A DNA stretch of 64,000 nucleotides from Takakia lepidozioides. Its lineage: Eukaryota; Streptophyta; Takakiopsida; Takakiales; Takakiaceae. Positions 21,146 to 32,868 of the stretch are shown here, one piece after another (position 1 is the stretch's first letter; every line of letters begins with the position of its first letter). The stretch covers positions 29,183,053 to 29,247,052 of the forward strand of contig CM060732.1 of NCBI GenBank assembly GCA_030704615.1, given 5' to 3'. The notes beneath the pieces were generated by a model that was not told where the DNA came from, searched no databases, and was given only the letters and a program-made list of their open reading frames with translations. A program made the position numbers and the translations under genes.

Positions 21146-21810
21146 GTCCACTAGTGCAGCCACTAGTCCAACCACTAGGCTGCCACTAGCCACCATTAGT
21201 GCAGCCACTAGTCCACCATTAGCCACCACTAATGCAGCCACTAGTCCAACCACTAGGCTGCCACTAGTCCATCACAATGATAAGGAAAAAGAAAGATACA
21301 AGCACACAAGCTCTCTCAAACTCACATACTTGCACATGAAAACATCACTCATATATTAAGTCGAGCCAAGGGCACCCCACGCCATGGGGAATCCACACTA
21401 CGGCGCCATAGCTAGATGGGCTCAACTCGAGAAAGATGAGTCCACCGCGATCTGCCGTGAAGATAACAACGCTAGGTGCCCAAACATGTATTGGCCCCTA
21501 GATTGACACTTGGGTCAATCCCAAATGTCAATATATAAAAGCTAGTTATTTCCTAGCTAACTTCACACTAGTGGTAAAATAACTTGACAGCTGTCGTGTA
21601 CATACATATCGCTATACAACTACATCGCTGTCCAAAAAACAGATGTGCACACCAAACACTAGTCTATCACTAGTCCACCACTAGTGCACCACTAGGCTGC
21701 CACTAGACAACCACTAGTGCAGCCACTAGTCCAACCACTAGTCAAATCACTAGGCTGCCACTAGCCACCACTAGTGCAGCCACTAGTCCATCACAATCGC
21801 CCCCCTAGCT
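21146..21810 (-). repeat. 3' LTR of the minus-strand PHD/DNMT gypsy, with polypurine tract
   Basis: On the minus strand AGCTAGGGGGG (about 21800-21810) is followed by CGATTGTGATGGACTAG. This is the counterpart of TGATTGTAGTAGACTAG at 2024, with the LTR's first T changed to C. Clusters of CACTAG/CTAGTGG motifs occupy both ends of the segment (21146-21275 and 21655-21790). No matching 5' LTR is present because the element is cut at about 24840. Confidence 0.65.
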
Positions 21811-22064
21811 GGCGCTTAGGTCCCTCTAAGTCTAGGTAGCCACAAGATGTAATAGTGGCCATAGCTTCACTAAGTCCTCCACCACTGTCCTTATTACACT
21901 CAAACTCGATAGATCAAGAGGCCGGGTACAAGAGTTGCCCCATCGTTAGTCGTCGTTTTGCAACCTGTGAACTTGAGCCTGAGATCTCGGGTATTGACTC
22001 CTGTGAGCTTGGCCTCCCATGTCTTGTTAGCTGCCACTTGTCATATCCACTGTTACTATCCCAA

Positions 22065-23606
22065 TCAGTGTGGACATAACCAATCTCCATCTGGAACCCT
22101 CTCAAGAGGTGGTGTCAAACATCCCATATGCCAACCTTTTGAGCATCGATCACACACCAGCATAGTGGCGGCACTACGAGCATGCCCACATAGCATGCAA
22201 CGCAATCCTGTAGGTACCACTGCAAGGTTGGGATCTATCCTCCCATCCACATATGGAAGGTGACATGGCGCACAATTACGCACATGGTCCTTCCATACCA
22301 TGCCATCTCGACCCTCCAGAATCAACACTCCTGAAGGCAACACCTCCCTGACCCTCAGAATCACACGTCCTGCTGTGACATCCAAGGTCGTAGGCGCTGT
22401 CTGCTGCAGATATCCATAGTCCCCAGGGTGGAAACGCCAAACACCTGGCCGATATCCCCCTCCACGTATAGTGACATACCTCAATGTGTCTCGGTGTTGG
22501 GCAATAGCAAAATTCTCAAAAGCCATAGGCATAACTCTCTTGAACAACTCTGCCCGCTGGGCACATGCTTGTGTCCATACATCCGGATCATCAAGGTTGA
22601 GGACTACTACAGCCTCCCTGCGAATAGATGCAGGCAAATCCGGCTCTCGGCCAAAGAGAAGGAAATATGGTGAGAATGAGGCAAGTGATGCTTGGTTGCT
22701 AAATCTGTAGCCCATGGCTAACCAAGGTACCTGAAGATCCCAATCTCTTAGGTGTCCCTTTTGCAAGCCATACTTGCGCAAACCCCTCTTCACCGTCTGC
22801 ACCACTATCTCTGCCAAGCCATCGGCCTCAGGATGATCCCAGGAAGTGGTACGGTGGTCTATCAAGGCTTTATCGCACAAAGCCTGAAACTCCCCCAAGA
22901 ACTCTCTCCCTTGGTCCGTGAGTACCTCAACTGGAGCACCGAATCGGCTAAGCACACGATCCAGGAATGCATACGCAGCCCCATCACTAGCCTTGTCAGG
23001 CAATGGAACCAACTCAATCCACTTGGAGAAGTGCTCCACCATCACCAACACATATCTGTGGTGGCGCATCGTCAGTGGCAACGGCCGTGCGAAGTCAAGA
23101 CTCCACCTGTAGCCCAATCCCATGATGGGTAAAAGATGCAACTGTGGTGTAGGGGTGTTGAAGGAAGCACGCACCCTGTCACACACCATGCACCTAGCCA
23201 CGAACTGTTGTACCTCTGTGTGCATACCACGCCACCAATACTGCCCCTGCAGTAAACTATGAGTGCGTCGCACTCCAAAATGCCCCAACTCCTCACGGGC
23301 ATGCCGCACTAACCATGCACATTGTGTTGGGTGAGGCACGATCCTCACCCGACCATCCTCCCACACTCGAAGCAGGTGTATCCCCTCCCGCTTGAACCTC
23401 TTGGCTCGTTGCAGGATCCGATCCCTCTCCTTGGCAGTCACACTAGCTGCCGTGTCTCCAGTGCGGAGGTAGTCCAACACAACCGAATCCTCATGTATAT
23501 TTCTGGCACCACCTGGCTCATCACTAGCCTCAGGGTCCTCAGACACTCCGTCTACAGTCATCCCTGTTGTAGGTCCAATCTGACCTCCCGATGCTAAGAT
23601 ACACAA
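22065..23606 (-). CDS. Ty3/gypsy integrase with C-terminal PHD finger
   Basis: A single open frame of 513 codons. Upstream, an in-frame-like RNase H tail (HRLSLVNRDADGLSRNP) extends to about 23740. Zinc-binding residues H102, H109, C139 and C142 form the HHCC domain. The catalytic triad is complete: D171 (SLDFAR), D231 (LTDQGREF) and E266 (ADGLAE), a D-35-E spacing. From residue 467 a PHD finger follows (C470, C473, C485, C488, H493, C496, C511). The eighth ligand is lost because the TGC codon found in the other copy (1761) reads TGA here. The integrase would insert the cDNA, and the PHD could read histone H3 tails (inference). Start codon uncertain, since this would be part of a polyprotein. 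Confidence 0.85.
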   Translation of the reverse strand: MCILASGGQIGPTTGMTVDGVSEDPEASDEPGGARNIHEDSVVLDYLRTGDTAASVTAKERDRILQRAKRFKREGIHLLRVWEDGRVRIVPHPTQCAWLVRHAREELGHFGVRRTHSLLQGQYWWRGMHTEVQQFVARCMVCDRVRASFNTPTPQLHLLPIMGLGYRWSLDFARPLPLTMRHHRYVLVMVEHFSKWIELVPLPDKASDGAAYAFLDRVLSRFGAPVEVLTDQGREFLGEFQALCDKALIDHRTTSWDHPEADGLAEIVVQTVKRGLRKYGLQKGHLRDWDLQVPWLAMGYRFSNQASLASFSPYFLLFGREPDLPASIRREAVVVLNLDDPDVWTQACAQRAELFKRVMPMAFENFAIAQHRDTLRYVTIRGGGYRPGVWRFHPGDYGYLQQTAPTTLDVTAGRVILRVREVLPSGVLILEGRDGMVWKDHVRNCAPCHLPYVDGRIDPNLAVVPTGLRCMLCGHARSAATMLVCDRCSKGWHMGCLTPPLERVPDGDWLCPH

Positions 23607-23689
23607 AAAGGCAGATGCATACTATCCCGGCACCATCTCCTCGTCCGTCTCACCATGCCACCGAGCTCCAGTATCATCCTACTGGCTCG

Positions 23690-23941
23690 TGCATGGATTG
23701 CGACTCAATCCATCCGCATCCCGATTGACCAAACTCAGTCGATGCATCACCTGAATATGTCTCTCATGCTCCTCCACCGTAGCACGAGAGGCAAATAATT
23801 CTTGTAAGCCCTCAGGAACCGCCGTATACGTCGTCTCTCTCCTCCAGTGACAATGGGTCCAATGTCAGGCTCCCAATTGTCCTTCGTAACTGCAACCTTC
23901 AGTCGAGTAGACTTAGAGGTAGAAGACGCGTCCCGAGGTTT
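23690..23941 (-). pseudogene. RT remnant joined to RNase H tail (internal deletion)
   Basis: Minus-strand translation gives EGLQELFASRATVEEHERHI, the end of the RT palm, joined directly to VMHRLSLVNRDADG, the end of the RNase H region. Everything between (RT thumb and RNase H) is missing. The element between DNMT and integrase is therefore internally deleted. Confidence 0.65.
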
Positions 23942-24840
23942 CTATGCCGCAACCTCTTGAGCAATACTCCCTGTCTGCTCAGTCAATGATAAGGCCTCAT
24001 CCTGCCCCATCATCTCATCCTTGAGGACCTCCTCAACCCGAGAAGAATCCCCAACCTCATCCATCACAGCCGCCTTGGCTGCCAACTCCCTCTGAACCTC
24101 GAGCACCTTCCACATGTGCCATGGATATCTACACCCCGTGGTCCTCACCGGCTCGCCCCCACTCACTGCTTGTACCGTCTCGGTAGGCAGAGAGACCGTC
24201 AAGGGGAGTGCACTCCGCACTCTACGTTGCTCAGCCATAGCCAAGCTGATAATCCAGGTCAAGCAATTTAGATCCATCGCTTGCCCCAACACTTGACGAC
24301 GTGATGCCTCAGAAAGAGAAGGCACCGCCGTGGTCCCAGTGGAAAAACCCATAGCCCACTGTCGCTCGTCAGCATTAGGCTCCACTAACTGCCGCAACTG
24401 AGCATCCCACATGAGGCCAGGTCCACTATCCCGGAAAGCATGCGATCCTGGGAAGCTGAGCAGTGTAGGTAGTGCTGCTCGTGGTTGACCCACCTTGTTG
24501 ACCACTGCCAAAGGCGAACGGTCATCGTGTCTCACACGCTGAGACTGCCTCCCTATGTCCAAAATGCTATCCACTGTGAGATGTGCTGGGCGCTGCACCC
24601 CATCAAATGCACACTTAAGCAGTGCGGGTGACATCAAGTTAGTCCACCATAACCGTGGACAATGAGCCCGTGACCCCACCGCAGCTGCATCCAGCAACAC
24701 TACTGACCCAAGCCACGACCGGACTTGATGCACACTGGCCATCACCCTGGCCCGAGAATCGCCCATTAGTGGCACATTCTCCAAGATGTATGCTAGAGAT
24801 ACAGCCTGATGAAGCTGTAAGTGACGTAACCATTTAAAAC
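23942..24840 (-). pseudogene. Cytosine-C5 DNA methyltransferase domain (C-terminal half) in gypsy
   Basis: The frame reads from about 24838 to 23942. YILENVPL at 24790 fits motif VI (ENV). LLDAAAVGSRAHCPRLWWTN fits motif VIII (QRRPRL-type). LPTLLSFPGSHAF plus ADERQWAMGFSTGTTAVP corresponds to motif IX with the LQGFPDG-like element. RRQVLGQAMDLNCL fits motif X. Motifs I (SAM) and IV (PCQ) would lie upstream but are missing, because sequence becomes Helentron at about 24845. A charged tail of about 80 residues leads toward RT. DNMTs inside retrotransposons are known from charophytes and dinoflagellates; the link to this integrase is by position and strand. Not catalytic as it stands. Confidence 0.75.
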
Positions 24841-25109
24841 GAGGCGGTTTTAGGGCTACAGTAGTTTAATGGTTGAGTTTCCATCATTAACTTTTAAAAG
24901 ATATAGCTAATATGTTTGAACAACATTATGCAGCTTTACAACTTACATTTTCTCAAATTTATTCACATTTGTGATATATTGACAATAAAAAAAAAGTTTA
25001 TTGCAAAAATAACTACTAAAAAATCTGTAGATACATCCATGGTAAATGTAAGTCCCAATAATAATGTGAGTAAAAAACAAACCCTATAAAAGCAGAAAAA
25101 CCCAAACCC

Positions 25110-25861
25110 AAATCTAGTACTCGTGATACTCAATATAGAGAAAAATTGTTAGATACGCCTGGTAATCCATGTATGTGTTGTCATTTAAAAAACAAATTGT
25201 TAAACTCACGAAAGGCTTGTTGACTAAATTAGACGAGTATATTTCTATTAATATGACAAAAGTACAAAATCAAGAATTATTTCTATGTCAAAGTTGTAAA
25301 TTGATGCTTCATAAAAAAAAAATCTCCTAAATATATAGTACCTATATATAATGTCCAAAAACTAAATGCACTAGAAGAAAGATTAATTGCACCATGTATG
25401 GTTTTTGCACATATATATATCAATTGCAAGGTTATGCTCCATATGGTATTCGTGGTAGCATAATTAATGTTCCAGCAAATATTAATGATACACAGGCGGT
25501 TCTACCTCGCATGCCACGTGATGATGTTACAATTGGATTACTTTTGAAACGTCGATTAGAATATAAAAATCCATATTTACCAGGAACTATACGTCCAAAT
25601 TTTATCATGTTAGCTTTACATGATCTCATAACTATTCCATTATATATGGAAGCTCATGTTACTATTCGTCCAGAATGGTCTGGTTTATTTGCAATGTCTC
25701 GTCAAATAGAACAAAATAATCAAAAACATTTTTTTAATGAAGATAGTTATGAGGAAGTTATCGAAAATACTCGAGATAGTTTTGAGGAAGTTACCGAAAA
25801 TATTACTAGTGATACTTTGGTGGAAAATATTCTCACTTCGGAACAAATTCAAGTATTTTAA
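25110..25861 (+). pseudogene. Helentron N-terminal region, zinc cluster and DUF6570-like domain
   Basis: A zinc-like CMCCH motif (about 25165) and LFLCQSCKLMLHKK (about 25277) precede LNALEERLIAPCMVFAHI (25360-25410). A slip in a short TA run near 25415 shifts frame into YQLQGYAPYGIRGSIINVPA and VLPRMPRDDVTIGLLLKRRL, the DUF6570 hallmark region, open to 25861. It lies immediately before the Rep frame, separated by a TAA at 25859. Confidence 0.75.
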
Positions 25862-25870
25862 GATGATCTT

Positions 25871-27350
25871 TTGACGGTAGCTCCTAGTCAAGATTTCAAA
25901 CCATTAGGTCTATTTCAAGATATTCATAGCGAAGAATTAAATTTTCCTAGCTTGTTTTTTGGACATCCTCGATCAAATTGTTCAGCTTTATCTTATCAAG
26001 ATATTGCACAGTGGGAACTATTGCATAAAGACCATGATTTTGCACGACATATTCTGAATCTTTTTTTTAAAGCTATAAAAGTATTAATTCATGGTGTTAC
26101 TTGGATTCGTATTCGTAAAGGTAAACTTCATGGTAGACAATTAAAGGCAGGTGATCTCCTTGAAAAACCAAATTTGGATAAGCTATTGCGCTTAGATCTA
26201 GGCTATAGAGATCTAGAACAATTACAAACATCGCCCGATTATTTGGCTCGTCATCGAAAAGAAGCTTTTGCAATGATTCGACAATTAGGACCCCCTACTT
26301 TTTTTGTCACATTCACAAGTGCTGAAAGTAAACGGACACCACTATTAGAATCCCTTCATTCTCTCAACTATGAAAAATTAGAAATTCCGGATAATATACA
26401 AAACTTAGAAACTAAACACATTGCCAAGTTAGTTCGATCCGACCCCGTTACATGTGCTCGATATTATCATCATCGAATGGGTGCTTTTAGACATCTATGT
26501 AAAAAAGATCATACCATTTTTGGACCCCTACGTGATTTTTTCTATGTTACGGAATTTCAAAGTAGAGGTGGTGAACATGACCATGGAATGTTGTTGATAG
26601 CTAATGCACCCATTTATGGAATAGACCAAAATAAGATAATTGAAGATTTTGTGAATAAATATATAACATTTGATAGTAATGTTCTTCCACCTAGTCTTCG
26701 TGAAGCTCAAATCCATCGACACAAACGGACATGTAGAAAACAAAATCAAGCTATATGTCGTATTCACCATCCATTGCCCCCAATGATTTGTACTACAATT
26801 TTGGAACCTTTCACTGAAGAATTAAACAGAAAGGATTTAAAACATTATACATTGATATCAACTCAAATATTTACTAAGTTAAATAAAATGGATATGGGTA
26901 TAGATATTTCATTTGATGACTTCCTTTCATTATTACATATTGATGAAAAAACATATATATGTGCGTTGCGTATTAGATTGCAAAAACCTACTTTATTTTT
27001 GAAAATAGCATGTAAAGATATCCGTACTAATGGTATCTACGCTGGCCCATTGTGGCAAGCTAATACTGATGCACAATATATTCTCGATCCTTATGCTGTA
27101 GCAAGTTATTGTACTTCTTATTTAACTAAGATAGATAAAACTATTACTAATGAATTTCGTACAATAATAGAAAAATATAAATCAGAACAAATTGACACAA
27201 ATGTTAGAATCCGTAAGATGGGAAATGTGTGAATGCCCAGCAAATGTCCGCTCAATTAGTTGCATACGTTGTCTTATCTATACCCACTATATCATGCATC
27301 CAGAACTTTTAAATTTCTAAACACATCACCGCCTCAAGAACGGGCATTTT
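25871..27350 (+). pseudogene. HUH Rep nuclease domain (Helitron-like N)
   Basis: Open for 453 codons to 27232. The family's first motif region FVTFTSAE occurs near 26305. The HUH metal motif is EHDHGMLLI (about 26574). The catalytic tyrosine region is DPYAVASYCTSYLTKIDK (about 27088), with tyrosines spaced as in Helitron Rep. After a frame break at 27232, NAQQMSAQLVAYVVLSIPL continues in another frame to about 27350. Rep nicks the donor strand and starts rolling-circle transfer. The key residues are present; only the frame break inactivates it. Confidence 0.85.
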
Positions 27351-29280
27351 GTGCTGAAAGCTGATAAAGAATTACGACGACTCTCTCCTGAATCTACGGA
27401 TATAAAGGGTTCATCTGCTATCGATAAATACATAGATCGCCCAACTACATTAAATCATTTAAGTCTCATTGAATATGTAGCAGATTATACAATGGAAAAA
27501 AATAATATAAAGCGTTGTAAAAAATCTCATATCATTAGATATGTGCATTACAATGAGCATCGAGACTCTGAAAATTATTATCGAGAACAACTTTTACTTT
27601 TTTCATCCATTCATAAAAAATGAAGAATCTCAAAGAGACAACCATAAGACTTGGTATAATGCATATGAATCATGAATCAACTATTTTATTAATACGGAAT
27701 AAATTCATATACAAATTTTCTATAGAAAATACTAATACATCATCTTGGAGTATGTTAGAGACAAATGCTCACGAATTAGCCAAAATCAATGATACTAGTA
27801 TATGGATGAATAACTTTCTTGATGCTGATGTTGATGCAGAATCCATTCCACAATCATTAATAAGTAGTGCTGGGATAGAACCATATGACATAGCTACTGA
27901 ATTTCATTTGCGCCCTGAAATTGGTTTATCGACAGTGCCTGATGCGAATATTTCTTCTGCGTCTGATAACATTATTTCCACAACGGAGTTTTATGCACAA
28001 CTATGAAAACTTAATATAGAACAACGTGGAATTTTCGATTATTGTATGTATAGAAAACATTTGTTTCCCAATAAACCTTTGCACTTGTTTTTAACAGGGG
28101 AGGCAGGAACCGGAAAAACATTTACTTTGTTGCTTATTATTCAAGGTTTATTGAGATTTTACAATAGACATCCACAATCTGACCCCCTTAAACAAAAAGC
28201 AATTCTCATGGCATATACTGGAAAGATTGCTTTCAATATACAATCCATTCAGGACTAAGCATACCTCTTAATTGCAAAGATTTGCCATCGCTAGGTTCTG
28301 AACGATTAGACACATTAGTAAAAAAAATTGATGAACTACAACTTATGGTATTAGATGAAGTATCTCTTGTAGGTAATAGGATGCTTGCGTTTGCTGATCA
28401 ACGATTGAGATCAATAAAACGAATTCATAATTCTTACTTTGATAATATTAATGTTATTATCATTGGAGATTTCTACCAAGCACCGCTAGTACGAGATTCA
28501 TGGGTTTTCAAAATGAAAAAATGAAGGTCATGATGCTATAGTACCTGGTTTTTGGCAAGATTGTATTAAATGTTACGAACTTAATCAAATAATGTGTCAA
28601 TCAGACAATGAATTCATTATCGATTGCGAATTGCAACCGCAACTCAATTTGATGTTGATACTATAAATCGACAATGTTGTCGTCCTGCTCCTAACAATCC
28701 AACATTTCTACATTTGTATTATACAAACAAATATATGTTAGTTCATAATCACAAAGCATTTGAACAAACTAAAGGAAGTATATATATTTTTGAAGCTGTT
28801 GATGAACATAATGATACATGTCCATCCACTTTTAAGCTTTCAGATAATGTAGCCAATAGAGCTGGCTTACATACAATCATTCGTGTGAAAGAAGAAATGT
28901 TGGTGGAGTTATGTGCAGGCAACTATGCAACACATGATGGTTTAGTAAACGGAGCAGACGGTATATTTAAACATACTTCAATGTTAACAGATTCAACGCC
29001 TTTAATATGGATACAATTTAATAATCCAACATATGGTGTTGCTACACGTGCAAAAAATATTCATTTATATAGCTCAACGATAAATAAGTTATGGAGTCCA
29101 ATTCAACCAATTACAAAAGAAATTCAAATAGGATCCAATACATCACATATAATTACAAGAACACAATTTCATATTCAATTAGCAGCTGCACGAACTATAC
29201 ATCGTTCACAAGGTTTAACTTTAGACTATTTGGTGTTTGATCCAACATGAGTACATAAACATGGTTTAAGTTATACAGCT
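27351..29280 (+). pseudogene. Pif1/SF1B helicase domain of the Helentron
   Basis: Helicase motifs in order: Walker A GEAGTGKTFTLL (about 28098), LMVLDEVSLVGNRM (motif II, about 28345), VIIIGDFYQAPLV (motif III, about 28455), RAGLHTIIRV, and AARTIHRSQGLTLDYLVFD (motif V, about 29187). YTALSRIRKKENLYLL (motif VI) lies just after an in-frame TGA at 29248. Frame breaks occur near 27620, 28006, 28258 and 28524. It would unwind the donor strand during transposition. Confidence 0.85.
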
Positions 29281-30103
29281 TTGTCTCGAATACGTAAAAA
29301 AGAAAATTTGTATCTCCTATCAAATTTACAATTATCAAATTTTCATGTTGATAATGGTGTGGTAGAAGAAATGCAAAGATTGAAAACAACAGCAAAATGG
29401 GAGTTGATCATTCCAACTTTAACCATATATACACAATCACATGTTCTTATACAACATTTAAATACTAGATCGTTGTTATTACATAGAGAAGATGTATGTG
29501 CAAATCACAACTTACAAGCAGCTCATATTTTATGTTTTAATAAAACACATTTTAATCCAAAAACTTCTGACATAAACTTATTCATAGATACCAAAAAATA
29601 TTCGCATGTGGCTGTTCATGGTAGCCATGGTACAATGCTATTATATGACAAAACAGTATCGTTAACATCGTATGAAATATTTTCATCTTCTGGTGCTGAA
29701 TATATAATGGCTACTTTCAACCAAAGTACAAGAAGAGCTATCCACATTATTGTCATTTACAAACCTCCATCGCTTTCAATACCCACATTTTTATCTTTTT
29801 TACAAACAATTGTTGATAAGATGCCAAGTTTTTGCCCCACCATTATCATGGATGATTTTAATATTAACATGCTAGAAAACAATTCATCAATGTCAAAGCA
29901 ACTGTTACAATTTATGAAGACGATTAACATGACACTTCAATTTATGCAAGCTACTACAATATATGGTTCACAATTGGATCACATTTGGACAAATACACCA
30001 AACCAACAATGCATAGCTGGAGTTACATAAGCATATTGGACAGATCACAAACCTTAGCTTTCAAGTTGCCTTTTCACGTTGTTAAATATCATCATTCACA
30101 TTA
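29281..30103 (+). pseudogene. Endonuclease/exonuclease/phosphatase domain of the Helentron
   Basis: The C-terminal domain shows IQHLNTRSLLLHREDVCANH, where LNTRSL carries the metal-site Asn. ILCFNKTHF stands where active relatives have a catalytic Glu (TET); here it is Lys. TIIMDDFNIN matches the GDFN motif. QLDHIWTN and, after a TAA at 30028, YWTDHKPLAF match the terminal Asp-His motifs. This EN domain separates Helentrons from canonical plant Helitrons. Catalysis is doubtful given the Glu-to-Lys change. Confidence 0.8.
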
Positions 30104-30110
30104 GTGTTGC

Positions 30111-30962
30111 ATTATATATTTTATATTGGAGGGTGGAGCCATTACGCGTCAAGCCGCTTGTTCTTGTATGGAACATTTATATTTTGGGCAGCCTGTAAAT
30201 TTTCTTAAGCACCATAAGTTTAAATTCCCCATACACATGGCGAGTTTTCAGTTTGTCTTCGGCAACACCCTCTTGCATAGTACCTCATATAGGGGAGAGT
30301 TTGACTGCAATAAACACACAATCTAGAACAGACTTTCCGAAAGACATGCAGACTTGAACAAATGAATTGAGCTCAAAGTTCTTGTCCTGCAATCTAGTCC
30401 TCCCCCAAAAAAGCCAACTGAATGAAGCCTGCCAAGTCACGTGCCAACACTCTATTGTTCTCAAGGAAAAATTTGCGCACGGAGAATTTTCAGTGAATAC
30501 TTCTCTTGTTACACAAGGTCATCAAATTACAAACATGTCTCTCTGATGTTTACAAACATCAGTCGTGATGTCAGACAGCACTTTACAGAAAGTCAAATGC
30601 GGTTTCTTTTTTTTGGGGGGGGGGAAGGGATCATGTTTTTGAGTATAAGACAACTTGTACTCAATAGGCCACCAAAATGCTGGAAGATAGGGCGCTCACA
30701 TACACATAAAACTAGAACACACAAGCAAGTGGATGTGGCGTAAGAGAGCAGACGAATTGGAAGCCATAATCCCTCCTTGACCAAGTAACCTTCATACTTC
30801 CATGGGAGTGGGACTTGCACAACAGAGCGCTCCAACAAAGCCCTTCTAATATACTTCTGACGGATAAAAAACCCGCCAGAGACAGATAAAGACACCTAAA
30901 TCACTGTAGACAGACCATTCCTTTTCCCTCTCTCCCTTTTGGCTGGCTGCGTCTGCCTGTAG
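30111..30962. other. Intergenic, 3' side of the SAPS gene
   Basis: No coding sequence recognised. Base composition returns to the host level. It includes a G-run near 30616 and probably the 3' UTR of the minus-strand SAPS gene. Confidence 0.4.
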
Positions 30963-32829
30963 TCATGACTGGTCATCTTTAACAACCGACTGCTCATAAT
31001 CACTCCGCCAATAATTGACATCGTTGAAATCTGGGTCACCAGTTGCGTTGTCATGTGAAGTGGGTTCAACCTCATTCTGAAGCTCCATATCATGGGCTAG
31101 CATGGGGCCTGCCTCCCCAACAACCCCCTCCTTCAGCATCTTTTCCATTGCTTTAGCCGTCCCACCGGGCTCCACTCCTATGATTTCTCGGGCCCCAAAC
31201 AATGGGTTGCTTATGTGCCTGTCGTTTGCAATTGAATCATGACAAATGTTTGCCTTAGAACTAGCAGCTGGTGATGGAGTCAACTCAGTACAGAGTGCCT
31301 CAGCATTGGCTGAAACCCTCGAGACCCCTTCTGTTGATGGAGTTGGGGTGTTCCAAGCTGGCTCCATCGACTCACTAAAGTGCACCTCAAATGGGTTTTT
31401 ATCACCAAACAAACCTGAGTCTGATGTGCCCTCCAAGGCCCAGGGTGTCCCTCTCAACACAATCACCTCCTCAGGCAGAGACTTTGATGCAGATGAATGT
31501 GATTTTTGTTCTCCAGACTGGCAGGACAAAGACAGGTTGTCTGATAACTTAGCTTTGTTGACCTCTGAAGCTGGCTCCTCTTCAACAGTACACGTGAGGG
31601 GCTGCTCTCCTTTCTCAACTGGCACTACCATACTGTGCTCCACTCCGTTTTCAAACTGATGTTCAGAAGCAAGCTTCAAAGGTGATAAATGACTTGAAGA
31701 GGTGGCCGTGTCAACCAGGTCGTCATCCTCCCCAACCACTACATCATCACTCATGCTACTATTCGGTGAAGACACTGCCTCAGTGGCCTGTCCATCCTCT
31801 TTGTAGTTTAGGGGAGAAGACATAAGGAACATTGGTGAGTTTTGTGGTTTTGTCCTGTCACTATCATCTTGAAATGCAAACCAGTTGGAGTTTGCAGCAT
31901 ACATACTGTCTTTCAATCGTTCGCTGCTGCAAAGCCCATGTCCAACATGGTCAGTATAGTAGCTATAGAGGGGGAAGTACAGTCAACTTCTAAATCTCAC
32001 AGCCTGAAGCAATTCTATCACCTACAATTGAACCAAGACTCCAAAACCTATGAAGAAAAATGTTTGCTCAAGTCAATCCAGAGTTACAAAAGGACAGTCA
32101 AACTTAAATCGGAAATGTACGTGGATAAGGCAACATTGCAGCTTACCTGTCCTGTTCGTCACCAAGTTGCAAGGACGAAATTACCACTTCAGCTGACTCA
32201 TCATCAAAGAAGACATCCTGCAACCAGGACTGATGCTTTGTATTGTCAAAAGGATTGGACAGGAATGAACGGTAAAATGCTAAATTGTTTTCTTACACAG
32301 TTCTGCCACAAATAGTGCTATGAGGATATTCTGTTGATATGATTCGGAAAGTCCCTACGGTTTTATCAATGGTTTTTCATAGGAGATATGAACTGAATAG
32401 GTGGGAGATGCTCTTTATTACCGCGGCTAGGGACAGTGTCTTCTCTGTCTTCGTAAGGCCACAAAAGGGTGCATTGCTCTGAAGTCAGGGCAATGAACCT
32501 AAGGGCCCTCCCACTCTGGGCACTCCACTGAAGTTCAAACTGAGTCTGAACAGCAAACAAACCCATTGGGAGAAAAAGAACCCATGTGCCCAATCTGTGG
32601 ACATGATGGGAAGAGCAGCGTACATTTTCAGATGCAGTGCAGTGGGTATCCTGCTGACAGCAAAGCCCTCTTCGCATTTATCACAAAGACCGCTCCTGAA
32701 TGTCTCTTCCATAGATTTGGAATTCTGAGGTGATTTCTCCCATAAAATCGATGCAATGGGATAAAGGCCTTTCTGGGGACAATCTGGAAGGCCAGAACCA
32801 AATTTACCTATGCGGGTAAGTCCCACTAC

Positions 32830-32868
<39 letters not shown>

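Larger units (their letters stand above)
24845..30110 (+). mobile_element. Helentron-type rolling-circle transposon, AT-rich
   Basis: The interval is strongly AT-rich compared with both sides. Plus-strand domains run in order: Cys-rich/DUF6570-like N-terminus, HUH Rep, Pif1-like helicase, and an endonuclease/exonuclease/phosphatase domain. Rep-helicase-endonuclease order is diagnostic of Helentrons (the Helitron branch that carries an endonuclease). About ten stops or frameshifts break one original ~1700-residue frame. Ends are set from the base-composition change; no terminal hairpin or target site was established. Its left end cuts the DNMT gypsy. Confidence 0.85.

Noticed and set aside
22752-23132. 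Plus-strand frame of 126 codons
   Set aside because: Opposite the integrase core; no motif.
31246-31659. Plus-strand frame of 137 codons in the last SAPS exon
   Set aside because: It is antisense to the low-complexity acidic SAPS tail, with no independent support.
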